From: Criibacterium bergeronii
Lineage (GTDB): Bacteria > Bacillota > Clostridia > Peptostreptococcales > Filifactoraceae
Assembly: GCF_001693775.2 (NCBI RefSeq)
Contig: NZ_MBEW02000009.1
Location: forward strand, 1 to 64,000
Reading direction: 5' to 3'
DNA length: 64,000 nt
Of the stretch, positions 1-8,953 are shown one piece after another. The notes under the pieces are model-generated. The model saw only the letters and a list, made by a program, of their open reading frames with translations. It was not told where the DNA came from and did not search any database. A program made the position numbers and the translations under genes. Each line of letters opens with the position of its first letter. Positions within the stretch are counted from its first letter, which is position 1.

Positions 1-44
1 TGTTATTTGTATTTTATTCATAGTCCACCTCAAGATATATTATA

Positions 45-998
45 CTACTTAATTTCTATCTTGAGAATAGTATTATATGTATTTTTGAACGCCTTCTTCA
101 TTTTGATTGCCATATCTATCATCCAATCAAACTGTTCAGACCAAGTATCCTTATTATCAAAATCAACCGTCTTATACACCAGGATACGGCTTGCTTTTTT
201 CTCCGGGAGTTCATTCCACTCAAGTTGCACACCCATCTCCTGTTCAATGGCAGCCTTGTTGGAATAGAATTTGTGATACAGTTCTTTATCATCGGAAATA
301 TACCATTCCACAAGAGCGTGGTTGTATTTTCTTATCTGCGACATACTGATGTGGCAAGCAGAGGAGCCGACACTGAATGTCATCCAATGGTCAGTACTTG
401 CTTTCCTTTTATTGAATTGCTTTGCAAATGCGTTGTTTTGGAATGCATAGTCGTTAAAGGCAACCCAATAATCGTATCTTGCTTGCAATGTAGGGGAATT
501 ACTGGTGTTACGCTTGATTTCCTTTGCCCAGTCATTCGGCTTTTCTACAACCTCGAACTTAACGGCAATATCAGAACTGCCGATTTGATACAGCTTAATT
601 TCTACAAGGAAGAACGCAATATTCTCATCGGTGTGATTATTCAACCATTCGATAGCCGAGCGATGTTCTTATCTTGCTCTCTTTACAACCCAAATTACAA
701 TGTCAGCAGATTTCCCGGACGCATATGTAATCAACTTACCCAGGTGGTCATGGTTCGTATCCTCAAGCTGATTCTCGATGATAATTTTTCTGTCCGTTCC
801 GGTTTCAGTTGCGTAGATGTCTACATTGAAGTCACCAACACTAGACTCCGTCTCATCAACGGTAATCTCCAATCCAACGGCATCTGCCAACAGAGTAAGA
901 TTATCCTCTTCCGCAAGCCAAGGAGTAAAGTCCAATGCTTCATGCGGCCAGACCTTTCGTAAGTCTTTTATTTCTTTTAATTTCCCTAAATTTATCAT
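45..998 (-). pseudogene. DUF4268-type nuclease-like protein, split by one in-frame stop
   Basis: Two open segments on the minus strand (669-998 and 45-668) lie in exactly the same frame and are separated only by a TAA at 669-671. The N-terminal part (start ATG at 998 after GGAGG) has a PD-(D/E)XK-like core with DVDIYATE and IIENQLE, followed by DHLGKLITYASG. The C-terminal part carries a DUF4268-like module (LEWNELPEKKASRI). Reading through the stop gives VVKRAR-x-EHRSAIEWL, a natural continuation, so a sense codon, probably GAA, became TAA. Family members are proposed DNA-acting nucleases of accessory regions; the role is inferred. Repeat module A1 lies directly upstream. The second half could be translated from the TTG at 644, but there is no evidence for that. 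Confidence 0.8.
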
Positions 999-1032
999 GG
1001 TACTATTCCTCCTTGTCGCAAGATAATCGTCT

Positions 1033-1240
1033 TATCCACTCGACCTATTACAAAATCATCTTATCAACTCAACCTTGCCCATTTTCAACCTGTCAACTCA
1101 ACCCTTGTTTTCATAGTACAGCAAGGTGCATTTGTTATCCAAAAGAGCCTATGAAAAATGCACTCCTGACTCTCGGAAATGCCTTGTTTTCAAGCCTTTT
1201 TCGGTATTTACTTCTGTACTTTTGACATCAAGACTACGCA
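1033..1240. repeat. Repeat module A1: three ~29-bp iterons plus distal element
   Basis: Iterons TATCCACTCGACC (1033), TATCAACTCAACC (1062) and TGTCAACTCAACC (1091) are spaced exactly 29 bp apart. About 90 bp further on is a distal element with an imperfect inverted repeat (GCCTTG..TTTTCAAG, about 1180-1197) and TTGACATCAAGACTAC at 1222. Module A2 at 3064-3281 has the same layout in the same orientation, so the two bracket the genes at 1387-2985. It is also directly upstream of the DUF4268 pseudogene, so a regulatory role is possible. It fills the gap between 999 and 1386; nothing else is apparent there. Confidence 0.75.
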
Positions 1241-1386
1241 CTCGACATGTGATAGTTAGGCTTTTTAGGAAACTTATCAATATATGCTAAAAAGCCACAT
1301 TTCTTGCGGTTTTGACAGCTATATTGTCTTATCGACATTGTGTTTGTGATTGGGCTATTTCCTTGAATAATAAAAATATTACTCCA

Positions 1387-2034
1387 TTAATATGTTCCAA
1401 TGTCACCTCTAATACTATTAATGAGTTTTCTACGAATTATTTCAATTCTGTTATTTAGTGGATCGTCAGCGTTTCCTACGTTACGACCAGATATAAAAGC
1501 ATTATGTACTTCTACTTCAAACTCCACAAGACAGTTTCGTACATCTTGACTAGCATAAAGTTCAAATATCACCTTATCCGATTCACAAAAATGTTTATAA
1601 TTTTCTTTAGCCATATAATACTTATCCCGAATCTCTGATATCTTTTGTTTTGAGTATTCTCTGTTTGAAATTTGTATTTCAATATCATTTCTTCGTTCAT
1701 AATTGACATTTGCGTTTTCCAGCTGATTTTTATAGTCCTCAATTTGATAATCCAAACTCTTTAAAACAGCATCAAACGATTCCATTGAATAGTTTGGAGC
1801 ATATTTAACATACTGCAAAGCATCGTTTGGTGATGAGTTTGGATACTGATTAACAATATCAACTAACTTTGCATATATGTCATTTAATTTCTCCATTTTT
1901 ACTTCATACTTTTTTTGTTGAATTTTCAGTTGACTCTTATGTGTCTCAATCAGTGAGTTTATAAATAAAGTGGCTATTGTTGTAATTAAAGTCACTCCCG
2001 AACCAATAAGCGTTGCTATAATTGTTTCTGACAT
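1387..2034 (-). CDS. Membrane-anchored coiled-coil protein of unknown function
   Basis: 215 aa with start ATG at 2034 preceded by GGAGG. A single hydrophobic segment at about residues 5-27 (IIATLIGSGVTLITTIATLF) would anchor it in the membrane. The rest is charged and largely helical (SQLKIQQKKYEVKMEKLND and repeated heptad-like stretches), suggesting a coiled coil on one side of the membrane. No enzymatic motif is visible. It starts 24 bp downstream of the serine recombinase stop, so the two are probably co-transcribed, and both lie between repeat modules A1 and A2. It looks like cargo of that cassette. I do not recognise a named family; anchored coiled-coil proteins of this size occur as phage-exclusion or sensor proteins, but that is speculation here. 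Confidence 0.7.
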   Translation of the reverse strand: MSETIIATLIGSGVTLITTIATLFINSLIETHKSQLKIQQKKYEVKMEKLNDIYAKLVDIVNQYPNSSPNDALQYVKYAPNYSMESFDAVLKSLDYQIEDYKNQLENANVNYERRNDIEIQISNREYSKQKISEIRDKYYMAKENYKHFCESDKVIFELYASQDVRNCLVEFEVEVHNAFISGRNVGNADDPLNNRIEIIRRKLINSIRGDIGTY

Positions 2035-2058
2035 TGATATTCCTCCATTGCACTTTTA

Positions 2059-2985
2059 TTAATCTTTTTTCTTTGAACTATATTTCTCACTTTTCCTCTT
2101 ACTACCATTCTCATCCTTCACCACATTACTTCTCCAACCTTTCTCAATCTGTACAGCCTCAAAAGTTTCCGTTGAAATTATTGCGGGATTATTTTCTGAT
2201 GCCAGATAATGAACATCGCTTTTGCCTGATTTCAAAAGCTTAACATCTCCAGTATATTTTTCATAACTTAACATAACATCAATCGTCCTCTTACACCATT
2301 TTTCTTTGCCGGTCGGATAGAGAATTTCTCGTTTTTGAAGTTCTTTAATGATACCTAAAACACTTTTTCCACTAAGGTATAAATCAAATATCAGCCTAAC
2401 ATTTTCTGCCTGCTCCTTATCGATAACCCGTTTTCCGTCCGAATTATGCTTATATCCATAACACTTTCTGTCATAAAGTTTTGAAGTTCCAAGTGCGGCA
2501 CGTTGCTTAATACCCCATTTTATATTTTCACTTCTTGACTCGTTTTCAGCTTGTGCAAGTGCTTCGATAATTGCTATCATCAAATCACTGTCAGTGTTTG
2601 CAGTATCCAATTCTTCCTGCTCAAATACTACACGAATACCCAGAGTTTTTAATTGATTAAGAGCATCTAAAATTTCAACTGTATCTCTGCCGAACCTGCT
2701 GATATTTTTCGTTATAACCATATCCAACTTTCTAGAGCGGCAATCGTCAAGCATACGATTGAACTCTTTTCTTGATGAACTCGTTTTACTTGTAGAAATA
2801 TCTATATAGGCATCAGACAAAACCCATTGCAGCATTGAAGCAGTCAATCTTGTTAAATGTGGTATTTGAGCAGTCAAACTTTGAAGCTGATCCATGCTAT
2901 TTGTACTTACACGACAGTAAATTCCGACACGTTTTTCTCTTGTTGGTTTCGGAGGAATGTAATAAACATTTGGTTTGTTTGGCAT
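2059..2985 (-). CDS. Serine recombinase, short form
   Basis: 308 aa, start ATG at 2985 with AGGTGAG upstream. The resolvase catalytic domain is complete: GIYCRVST with the nucleophile at about Ser27, ITKNISRFGRD and the helix EALAQAENES. A Recombinase domain follows (GYKHNSDGKRVIDKEQAENV...LYLSGKSVLGI, WCKRTIDVMLSYEKYTGDV). It stops soon after, with a lysine-rich tail (KRKSEKYSSKKK), and lacks the zinc ribbon and long coiled coil of ~500-560 aa large serine recombinases such as the one at 56108. It is the only recombinase between repeat modules A1 and A2, so it is the natural candidate for moving that cassette, perhaps with related cassettes in trans. The catalytic assignment is secure; the substrate is inference. 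Confidence 0.88.
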   Translation of the reverse strand: MPNKPNVYYIPPKPTREKRVGIYCRVSTNSMDQLQSLTAQIPHLTRLTASMLQWVLSDAYIDISTSKTSSSRKEFNRMLDDCRSRKLDMVITKNISRFGRDTVEILDALNQLKTLGIRVVFEQEELDTANTDSDLMIAIIEALAQAENESRSENIKWGIKQRAALGTSKLYDRKCYGYKHNSDGKRVIDKEQAENVRLIFDLYLSGKSVLGIIKELQKREILYPTGKEKWCKRTIDVMLSYEKYTGDVKLLKSGKSDVHYLASENNPAIISTETFEAVQIEKGWRSNVVKDENGSKRKSEKYSSKKKD

Positions 2986-3063
2986 ATTTTCTCACCTACC
3001 CACGCTTGGCTAATTATCATATTCGTATTATTCATCAATGATGATTAGCCTATTTAACAATCC

Positions 3064-3281
3064 TATCAACTCAACCTTGGAATAATAATTTCGTCAACCC
3101 AACCTACCCAATATCTATTTTGTCAACTCTACTATTATAGATTGATATGTTCCCAAAGTCTTGATTTTATGGCATTTGACAGGATTGTTGACATCATCAA
3201 ACAGAATTTAAAATTCCACAAACGCCTTAAAATCAAGGGACTTTCGCACTTTTATTTCTTCACTCTTGACATCAACACTAC
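3064..3281. repeat. Repeat module A2: three ~28-29-bp iterons plus distal element
   Basis: Iterons TATCAACTCAACC (3064), CGTCAACCCAACC (3092) and TGTCAACTCTACT (3121) are spaced 28 and 29 bp. The distal element (about 3224-3281) contains GCCTTAAAATCAAGG and then TTGACATCAACACTAC at 3266, matching module A1 in sequence and spacing. It lies upstream of the serine recombinase start (2985) and forms the right-hand direct repeat of the 1387-2985 cassette. It accounts for the gap between 2986 and 3313. Confidence 0.75.
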
Positions 3282-3313
3282 CGTATAGACTTGCTTATCA
3301 TTGTCCAAACCTT

Positions 3314-6142
3314 TCATAAAATATTTTTTATCTCATTTTTTAGTAAAGCTTTATCCTGATGGTTATTTTTAGGTTTTATTCTTCCAAGAACCTTTTTTTC
3401 CACTGTTTGTGTCCAGTATATCTTTAATCTTTTTCTTGCACGAGTAATTGCTGTGTAAAAAATACTATGAGTTATTAACTCATCAATCTCATCAGTTATA
3501 ACTATTTTTACTGAATCATATTCTAAGCCTTGTGCCTTATGTATTGATACAGCATATGCAACCTGAAACGGAACAATAGTTTGAGATATCCTATCGTAAT
3601 CCTCATCTGTACTCTTGTTTTTATAAACATCAAAACGAATAATAGAATTTCCAGTTGCTCCATTTCCGATAATTTCAAACTTTAAATCATCCACATTAAG
3701 TTCAATTAACGGCTTATCTATCTCTACATCAAATTGAATTCTCTCGGTAACTTTTCCTTCATCATATACACGAAAATCCACAATCCTGGCCTTCATATTA
3801 TTATGAATTACTGGTAGCTGTTCTTTACTTGCACTAAAAAACTGATCAGCAGAATCATTAAATAGAATTGGATCCCCTACTCTATATCGTTGTACACCTC
3901 TCCATATTTCTTTGCCACTATTGTTCTGCTGCATAAAGTGATTAATATTATTTATACCGTAGAACCCGCCATAATTTAGACAAAGAATTATTTCATTTTC
4001 CTCTGCTTTATTAAATATTGAGGTATCAAGAGTTGCAGAAAATTCTCCAGCTTGTAATCTATCATAAACATCATCTTCCATCTTACGAACATTATTCCAT
4101 AGTTCGAGCAATTGTCTACTTTCGCTTCTATATGGTGTTGTTAACTCATAAACCGCTGTTTTCGGCAAAAAGCTACGAACAGCATCAAACCAATTTCCGA
4201 ATTCAATTGCCTCAATCTGATATGTATCACCAACCAAAACAAGCAACTTAAAATTAACAAGTTCCAACAATTTTTTCATATTTTTGTTGCTAACTGTACT
4301 ACACTCATCCACAATTAAAATATCATAATCCATTTTAATGTTTTTTGCATATTTATTATTGAACTTGGTAATTGTCATAAACTCACAATCCATGGATGCA
4401 ACAACTTTTCTTTTAAGATTATTCACAGCTGGATTTGTATGAGCTAAATAGAGCTTTGAATAATTATTGAAAAAATGTGAAATATGATTAATTAAAGTTG
4501 ATTTTCCAGTTCCTGCGGATCCATATATTAATGCGATATGTGAATTAGCAAACATATTAATTAATGCTGTTTTTTTTTCGACTGAATCAATCTGATAATC
4601 TGTGGTTTGAAGCCAGTGATTTACGGTATGGGTATAGTTTTCTACTCCACTTTCTGCTAAACTTTTAATTTTTTGTATTACAGTTACTGTATCTTGTTTG
4701 TAACTATCGATATAGATATAATTATTTTTAACAACTAATTTACGCGATTGCTGCCTTTCATTTGTATATAGGAGTTTATTGTATTTTCCAACAAGTAAAT
4801 CAACATCTTTAAAATCTCCTAATTCATGCTTGCCATTCTCTTCACATTTTTGTAATGGTGTAAAAAGTATACCCTTTTGTTCTGTATTGTTTTTTACAAT
4901 CCACGCTAATATCTCGTGTTCTCGCCCATCCACATCAAGTGAATCAAATAAATCCGACAAAGCAGGAACATGATGTTTTAAGGCAGAACAAAATGGCATA
5001 GTATCAAAAGGAATGCACTCATAAGCCAAGTACAAATTTGAAAGCTTAAAATTTCCACCTACATATTCGTGCTGATATTCACGATTATTAAATCGCCAAT
5101 GTTCTTTATATTGTTCTTTCAGAATTCTATTTGTCATATGATGAAGTAAATATCTAATAACATTGCACCCTGGTCTATCATTTTCAATATAATATCTGCA
5201 GTTATTTAAAATATCAAAAAAATGTTTTGATTCTGTTTGGGGAACTATGCTGTCATATACCTTCTGAAATGCTTCATCCGAAAACATTACAATTTCTGAT
5301 AAACTATATCCTGTTGCTGTTAAATATCGTGTTATATTACGCTGCTCTGCTATTCCAGGAATAAACCCATTATTATTAATTAGTTTAGTAAAATTAGAAA
5401 ACTCACATGGACGAATACTAACTTCCCAGTCAACAATAATGCGTATTGGCATTTGTTTTTCAAACAAGTTTATATTATTATCTGCTATTGCGAATTTTAC
5501 TGCATAATAATCTGTAATCTCAATATCTGTAAAAGCAATAATACGGTCTGTTTTGCTTGCCCTGTCATTCGCAGGTATAAATGCAACTTCATAATATATT
5601 TTGTTGCCAAAAAAGAAGGGCTTTATTCTTTGTACATAAAATCGATCAAATCTAAACCCATTATGTATAGGAGTGCTATACTGATCCACTTTTTCTGCAA
5701 TTTTCTCATAATATTCTTTTAAACCATCATCTGTTTCTATTGGGAATTGTTCAAGATTTTCTAATACATTAAAATTATAATTTTCTTGTAAATAATTTTT
5801 AATTCTTAAAAGATATTCATAATATTTCAGCATCAAACGCTCTGAATTTTCTTCTTCTAAAGTACGATGTGAAACCGAAACTTGCAAAAAATGATGAAAT
5901 CTTGATAAGTGTCGCAATGAACTTTCATTCTTTGCATATTTTACTGCTTTTTTTACGTTCTCCTGAGTATCTTCTATGTCACCTCCATTTGCATATATTT
6001 TGAGCATAATATGTTCAACAAAATGACGAAGCTGAGAAAGAATATCTTGAGATATCTCACCTCTGGTCGTATTATTAATAGCATTTATATGGCGACATAT
6101 GACTCTATTACTTTTCAAAATTTGTTCATCTATTTTCAACAC
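3314..6142 (-). CDS. Superfamily 1 DNA helicase (RecD/UvrD-like) with long unknown N-terminus
   Basis: 942 aa, GTG start at 6142 with GGGGGA upstream. The helicase half starts near residue 530: Walker A GSAGTGKST (about 540), Walker B DILIVDECSTVS (about 605), VLVGDTYQIEAIEFG, a YRSES motif, and late motifs SIHKAQGLEYDSVKI (about 867) and FYTAITRARKRLKIYW. This arrangement is that of RecD-like SF1B or UvrD_C_2 helicases. Residues 1-520 match no domain I can name. The gene stands alone 36 bp after a methyltransferase fragment on the same strand, beside mobile DNA, which fits an accessory or defence helicase. It may unwind or process DNA ends. No nuclease motif is obvious, so the effector activity, if any, is unknown. 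Confidence 0.85.
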   Translation of the reverse strand: MLKIDEQILKSNRVICRHINAINNTTRGEISQDILSQLRHFVEHIMLKIYANGGDIEDTQENVKKAVKYAKNESSLRHLSRFHHFLQVSVSHRTLEEENSERLMLKYYEYLLRIKNYLQENYNFNVLENLEQFPIETDDGLKEYYEKIAEKVDQYSTPIHNGFRFDRFYVQRIKPFFFGNKIYYEVAFIPANDRASKTDRIIAFTDIEITDYYAVKFAIADNNINLFEKQMPIRIIVDWEVSIRPCEFSNFTKLINNNGFIPGIAEQRNITRYLTATGYSLSEIVMFSDEAFQKVYDSIVPQTESKHFFDILNNCRYYIENDRPGCNVIRYLLHHMTNRILKEQYKEHWRFNNREYQHEYVGGNFKLSNLYLAYECIPFDTMPFCSALKHHVPALSDLFDSLDVDGREHEILAWIVKNNTEQKGILFTPLQKCEENGKHELGDFKDVDLLVGKYNKLLYTNERQQSRKLVVKNNYIYIDSYKQDTVTVIQKIKSLAESGVENYTHTVNHWLQTTDYQIDSVEKKTALINMFANSHIALIYGSAGTGKSTLINHISHFFNNYSKLYLAHTNPAVNNLKRKVVASMDCEFMTITKFNNKYAKNIKMDYDILIVDECSTVSNKNMKKLLELVNFKLLVLVGDTYQIEAIEFGNWFDAVRSFLPKTAVYELTTPYRSESRQLLELWNNVRKMEDDVYDRLQAGEFSATLDTSIFNKAEENEIILCLNYGGFYGINNINHFMQQNNSGKEIWRGVQRYRVGDPILFNDSADQFFSASKEQLPVIHNNMKARIVDFRVYDEGKVTERIQFDVEIDKPLIELNVDDLKFEIIGNGATGNSIIRFDVYKNKSTDEDYDRISQTIVPFQVAYAVSIHKAQGLEYDSVKIVITDEIDELITHSIFYTAITRARKRLKIYWTQTVEKKVLGRIKPKNNHQDKALLKNEIKNIL

Positions 6143-6178
6143 TTAAAATCCCCCTTTTCAAATCAAAACTTGAATATT

Positions 6179-6493
6179 TTATATCATCTTATAATACTTC
6201 AACACATCTAAAATAGCTTCTTCTTTTTCAATTGGACACTGTGGAACTTTATGGTTCTCGTTCTTTGAAATATTATAGTGTTCCCTAACTTCTATACCAT
6301 GCTTTTTCTTAACTTGTGCAATGTACAAAGTAGATACTTTAAACCCGAACTTTTCCAAAACATAGTTTTGAATTTGCTTATAGGTAGCTTTACTCTCGGC
6401 ACTTGTTAAGTCCATATCATCCATCGGAAGTTCTACACTAATATATTTCTTTGAATCTAGTTTGGAAAGCAGCGTGATTGCTTCCACATGGCT
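6179..6493 (-). pseudogene. 3' fragment of RumA-like 23S rRNA uracil methyltransferase gene
   Basis: The minus strand encodes about 104 residues beginning SHVEAITLLSKLDSKKY and running through DDMDLTSAESKATYKQIQ and LYIAQVKKKHGIEVREHYN to a stop at 6179. The SHVE-x-x-x-LLSKL segment is the C-terminal signature of RumA/RlmD-type SAM methyltransferases, and the extension is common in copies carried by clostridial integrative elements. The SAM-binding and catalytic parts are absent, so it cannot be active alone. The reading frame stays open upstream but no longer resembles the family. A DMFPRT-coding stretch, the motif that normally precedes SHVE, sits 43 bp upstream at 6537-6554. The fragment probably marks an integration or rearrangement site. 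Confidence 0.6.
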
Positions 6494-6582
6494 TGAGTGG
6501 TCTGAATTGATAACAAATGAATTTTTTAGATTTTTACGTTCTCGGAAACATATCGTTATATTTACAAATATAATTATACATG

Positions 6583-6634
6583 AAAAAAAGCAACAAAGAC
6601 GATATTTTTTTCTAATCCTCCTTGTTGCTTTTTT
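6583..6634 (-). terminator. Rho-independent terminator after the 6661-9706 operon
   Basis: Inverted repeat AAAAAAAGCAACAA (6583-6596) pairs with TTGTTGCTTTTTT (6622-6634). Read on the minus strand it ends in a seven-T run, just downstream of the last gene of the secreted-protein operon. The plus-strand reading also ends in Ts, so it may be bidirectional. Confidence 0.65.
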
Positions 6635-6660
6635 ATAATTGTATATTGTTACCCTGCTAC

Positions 6661-7359
6661 TTATATGATATTTTGATTATTTTCCTTAATATCTTTCCAG
6701 AATGATTTTATCTGTTCCTTTGAATCGGTATCTTTTTTAGAGACGATGTCAAAAAGTGAATCATATAGCTTTTCTGCAAAAAGTGAGGCATCAATATTGT
6801 GTAGTTCCAATCTTTCATCTAAAAGTTCAATGCTTATTTTTCTTTTTTGCGTGTCTTTTGTTAAAATGCTTCCATCAGGTAACTTCATATTTCTTGATAT
6901 ATCACTTTTGAATACCATTTCATCCCAGTTAAATGGATTGTCTTCGAGATTAGCACTCTTCAATTTAGATGCAATTCTTTGCTCAAATAAATCTTTTTGG
7001 TCTTGTGGTATATAGGTTTCTCTGCCTATGAAATAATATTTGATACCAGTAAAACTGTCTGTTTCTGGGGTCAAGTTTTTTATATACTCTTCGCAAGCAA
7101 TACCGTTATAAGACTCATAATATTTGCCAGTGGCCTCATTGAAGCATAAATCTATTCCATCTTTTTTTCTAGATTGTAAAAGCACAGTACTACTAGGTTT
7201 ATTATAGACATTTGCTGTTTCACATACCGGTGACTTATCATAATAATCGCAGGAGTTTTTATTATCAGATGATTTTTTTAACTTGTCTGTATTATTTAAA
7301 ACTCTCACACCTATAGGTTTAGTAATGCTTTGAATATTTCTTATATACAAGTTTATCAC
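6661..7359 (-). CDS. Unknown protein of LytTR-controlled cluster, no signal peptide
   Basis: 232 aa. The GTG start at 7359 follows the TAG of the upstream gene directly, with only a weak Shine-Dalgarno, suggesting translational coupling. There is no hydrophobic segment. The N-terminus (MINLYIRNIQSITKPI) faintly resembles those of the products at 7881-8441 and 8954-9706. The middle part (CFNEATGKYYESYNGIACEEY, about residues 72-92) and the acidic, lysine-rich C-terminal half (KISIELLDERLELHNIDA) show no motif I recognise. It is the last gene of the operon running from 9706. I infer a cytoplasmic or non-classically exported protein working with the secreted proteins next to it. The function is unknown. 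Confidence 0.6.
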   Translation of the reverse strand: MINLYIRNIQSITKPIGVRVLNNTDKLKKSSDNKNSCDYYDKSPVCETANVYNKPSSTVLLQSRKKDGIDLCFNEATGKYYESYNGIACEEYIKNLTPETDSFTGIKYYFIGRETYIPQDQKDLFEQRIASKLKSANLEDNPFNWDEMVFKSDISRNMKLPDGSILTKDTQKRKISIELLDERLELHNIDASLFAEKLYDSLFDIVSKKDTDSKEQIKSFWKDIKENNQNII

Positions 7360-7836
7360 CTATTTCATTAAATGTTCTACATCAATCTTAAATTGTACAT
7401 TGCCAGTCTCGCGTCCGATTTTCCCCATAGTGTAAGAAAAATAATATCTTGAATTTGGTGTTAATTCTTTCCAAGTTATTTTTGCAAATTCGGATGACAT
7501 ATTTGCAATCCCAACTGTTTTTAAAAGTCTACCATTGTTATAAATCTTTATATCCCCTTGCATCCATGATTTCCCACCATTATTCGGGAAATTTATATAC
7601 ATATCAAGCTCACCATTTGAATCTGCTGGCAGACTGTAACGTCCCCAAACAGGCTCTGTTATTCTACTCATAGATTCAAATTGCGCATCTAGAGCATAAT
7701 ACCTAGGTGGGTCATTTGGACCCATATCAATTTGATAACTAACCGCATTAACATCGATAGAATTAGCAAAAGTCACTATTAAAAAAGCTACCGAAAAGAC
7801 AAGTATTCTTTTTAAAAACTTATTTATATTAATCAT
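7360..7836 (-). CDS. Small secreted protein of unknown function
   Basis: 158 aa, ATG at 7836 preceded by AGGGATG. A classical signal peptide is visible: basic start MININKFLKRI, hydrophobic core LVFSVAFLIVTFA and a likely cleavage after VNA near residue 31. The mature part is about 125 residues, rich in aromatic and polar residues (SYQIDMGPNDPPRYYALD, WGRYSLPADSNGELD, SRYYFSYTMGKIG), consistent with a beta-rich extracellular domain, perhaps lectin- or carbohydrate-module-like. It has no cysteine and no sortase motif. It abuts the 6661 gene and belongs to the LytTR-regulated operon. No family is recognised. Confidence 0.65.
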   Translation of the reverse strand: MININKFLKRILVFSVAFLIVTFANSIDVNAVSYQIDMGPNDPPRYYALDAQFESMSRITEPVWGRYSLPADSNGELDMYINFPNNGGKSWMQGDIKIYNNGRLLKTVGIANMSSEFAKITWKELTPNSRYYFSYTMGKIGRETGNVQFKIDVEHLMK

Positions 7837-7880
7837 ACAAACATCCCTAGATTAATTAAAAAAAATGTTTTATCTGTAAA

Positions 7881-8441
7881 TTATTTTTTAGACTGCATTA
7901 AAAATTCGTTTTCCATATATTCCTTATACTTAGTAAATAACTTTTTAAAGTATAGGGCTTTATCGAATATACCTGCATTTGTATAGTTGGTAGTTTCTTT
8001 TTCTAACAGCGAAATAAAGTCGTGCTTTTTGTCAGAATTATAAAACATTATCCCACCGGTTGTTGGAAATTCAAAACCACTTATTTTTCCTTCTTTATAT
8101 GCTCTCACGCAGTTATATTCATCCATCGTTGCATTTGTTAAATCTACCTGTTTTGGATATACGTATTTTACTTTTGTTTCTTTATCATTATTATAATGAT
8201 ACTCTATTTTTATTTTTGGATTTTCCTCTGTAGAATCCTCAGCATACGAACCCCTGTAATAATACATATTACCGTCACCTATATTTCTAGATGCTGTGAA
8301 TAAAGTATCTTCTTCACGTGTATACATCCAACCTGATGTAGTATTTACAGAAAAACTTTCTGCATTTGATGAACTAACCCCAGTGATTTGATTTTTTCTG
8401 ACTTTATCATAATTTATGTTACCTACATTTTGTATTTTCAT
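7881..8441 (-). CDS. Unknown protein with MKIQNVGNI-type N-terminus
   Basis: 186 aa, ATG at 8441 with AGAGGATATAA upstream, nearly the same leader as the 9706 gene. No signal peptide or membrane segment. The N-terminus MKIQNVGNINYDKVRKNQ resembles MQITNVINNRGNVQVKNQ of the first operon gene (8954-9706), suggesting a shared short N-terminal element. The body contains SGWMYTREEDTLFTASRN, KVKYVYPKQVDLTNATMDEY and a C-terminal helical stretch (LYFKKLFTKYKEYMENEF). It sits between two genes for Sec-exported proteins. I cannot assign a function. The shared N-terminus could be a recognition tag or simply paralogy. Confidence 0.6.
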   Translation of the reverse strand: MKIQNVGNINYDKVRKNQITGVSSSNAESFSVNTTSGWMYTREEDTLFTASRNIGDGNMYYYRGSYAEDSTEENPKIKIEYHYNNDKETKVKYVYPKQVDLTNATMDEYNCVRAYKEGKISGFEFPTTGGIMFYNSDKKHDFISLLEKETTNYTNAGIFDKALYFKKLFTKYKEYMENEFLMQSKK

Positions 8442-8457
8442 ATATTATATCCTCTAA

Positions 8458-8871
8458 TTAATAGGTTTCACTATGACTAAATGACATAGAATTATATGGA
8501 TGATTCAAAGATTCAAATCTACCCTCCAATGTATATGTTTTCCCTTTTATTGCTGTTCCACAATCAAAATGATATACGAATCCATCTGCACCAGTGCAAG
8601 ACAATACTATGAATTCGGTTCTTGATGTATCCGGTCTTACTCTATCCCCGTTAATGAATACATAATCTGTTCCATAACCCATAACTCCAACAGCCATGTA
8701 GATATGATTATCTTCTTCATCTACATAGCCACCTAAATATGTTACATTACTAACTGGTTTTGCAGGACCATCTCCAGGGCAAGCCGCACTTGAAATACTA
8801 CTAAATCCAATTCCTATAAAAAGCACAAATAATAAACTAAAGACCATCATTATTTTCTTGTTAGTTCTCAT
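8458..8871 (-). CDS. Small secreted protein of unknown function
   Basis: 137 aa, ATG at 8871 with GGGGGG five bases upstream. Signal peptide: MRTNKKIMM, then VFSLLFVLFIGIGFSSI, cleavage probably after SSA near residue 29. The mature protein (about 108 aa) starts ACPGDGPAKPVSN and has three cysteines, including one in VLSCTGADGFVYHFDCG that could form a disulfide. Repeated beta-strand-like stretches (NVTYLGGYVDEEDNHIYMAV, TYTLEGRFE) suggest a small beta sandwich. It lies 16 bp upstream of the 8441 gene in the LytTR-regulated operon. Possibly an exported partner of the neighbouring proteins; the target and activity are unknown. Confidence 0.65.
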   Translation of the reverse strand: MRTNKKIMMVFSLLFVLFIGIGFSSISSAACPGDGPAKPVSNVTYLGGYVDEEDNHIYMAVGVMGYGTDYVFINGDRVRPDTSRTEFIVLSCTGADGFVYHFDCGTAIKGKTYTLEGRFESLNHPYNSMSFSHSETY

Positions 8872-8953
8872 AATAACCCCCCATGTTTAATATTTTTGTT
8901 TTATACTTAAAATCCACCTTAATAGAATACTTTTACATTATCTGCGTCTACGA

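Noticed and set aside
1033-3140. Regular ~29-bp repeats considered as CRISPR arrays
   Set aside because: Only three imperfect units of 13 bp each at every site, no leader and no cas genes; the same order is repeated at the other module, which CRISPR spacers would not do.
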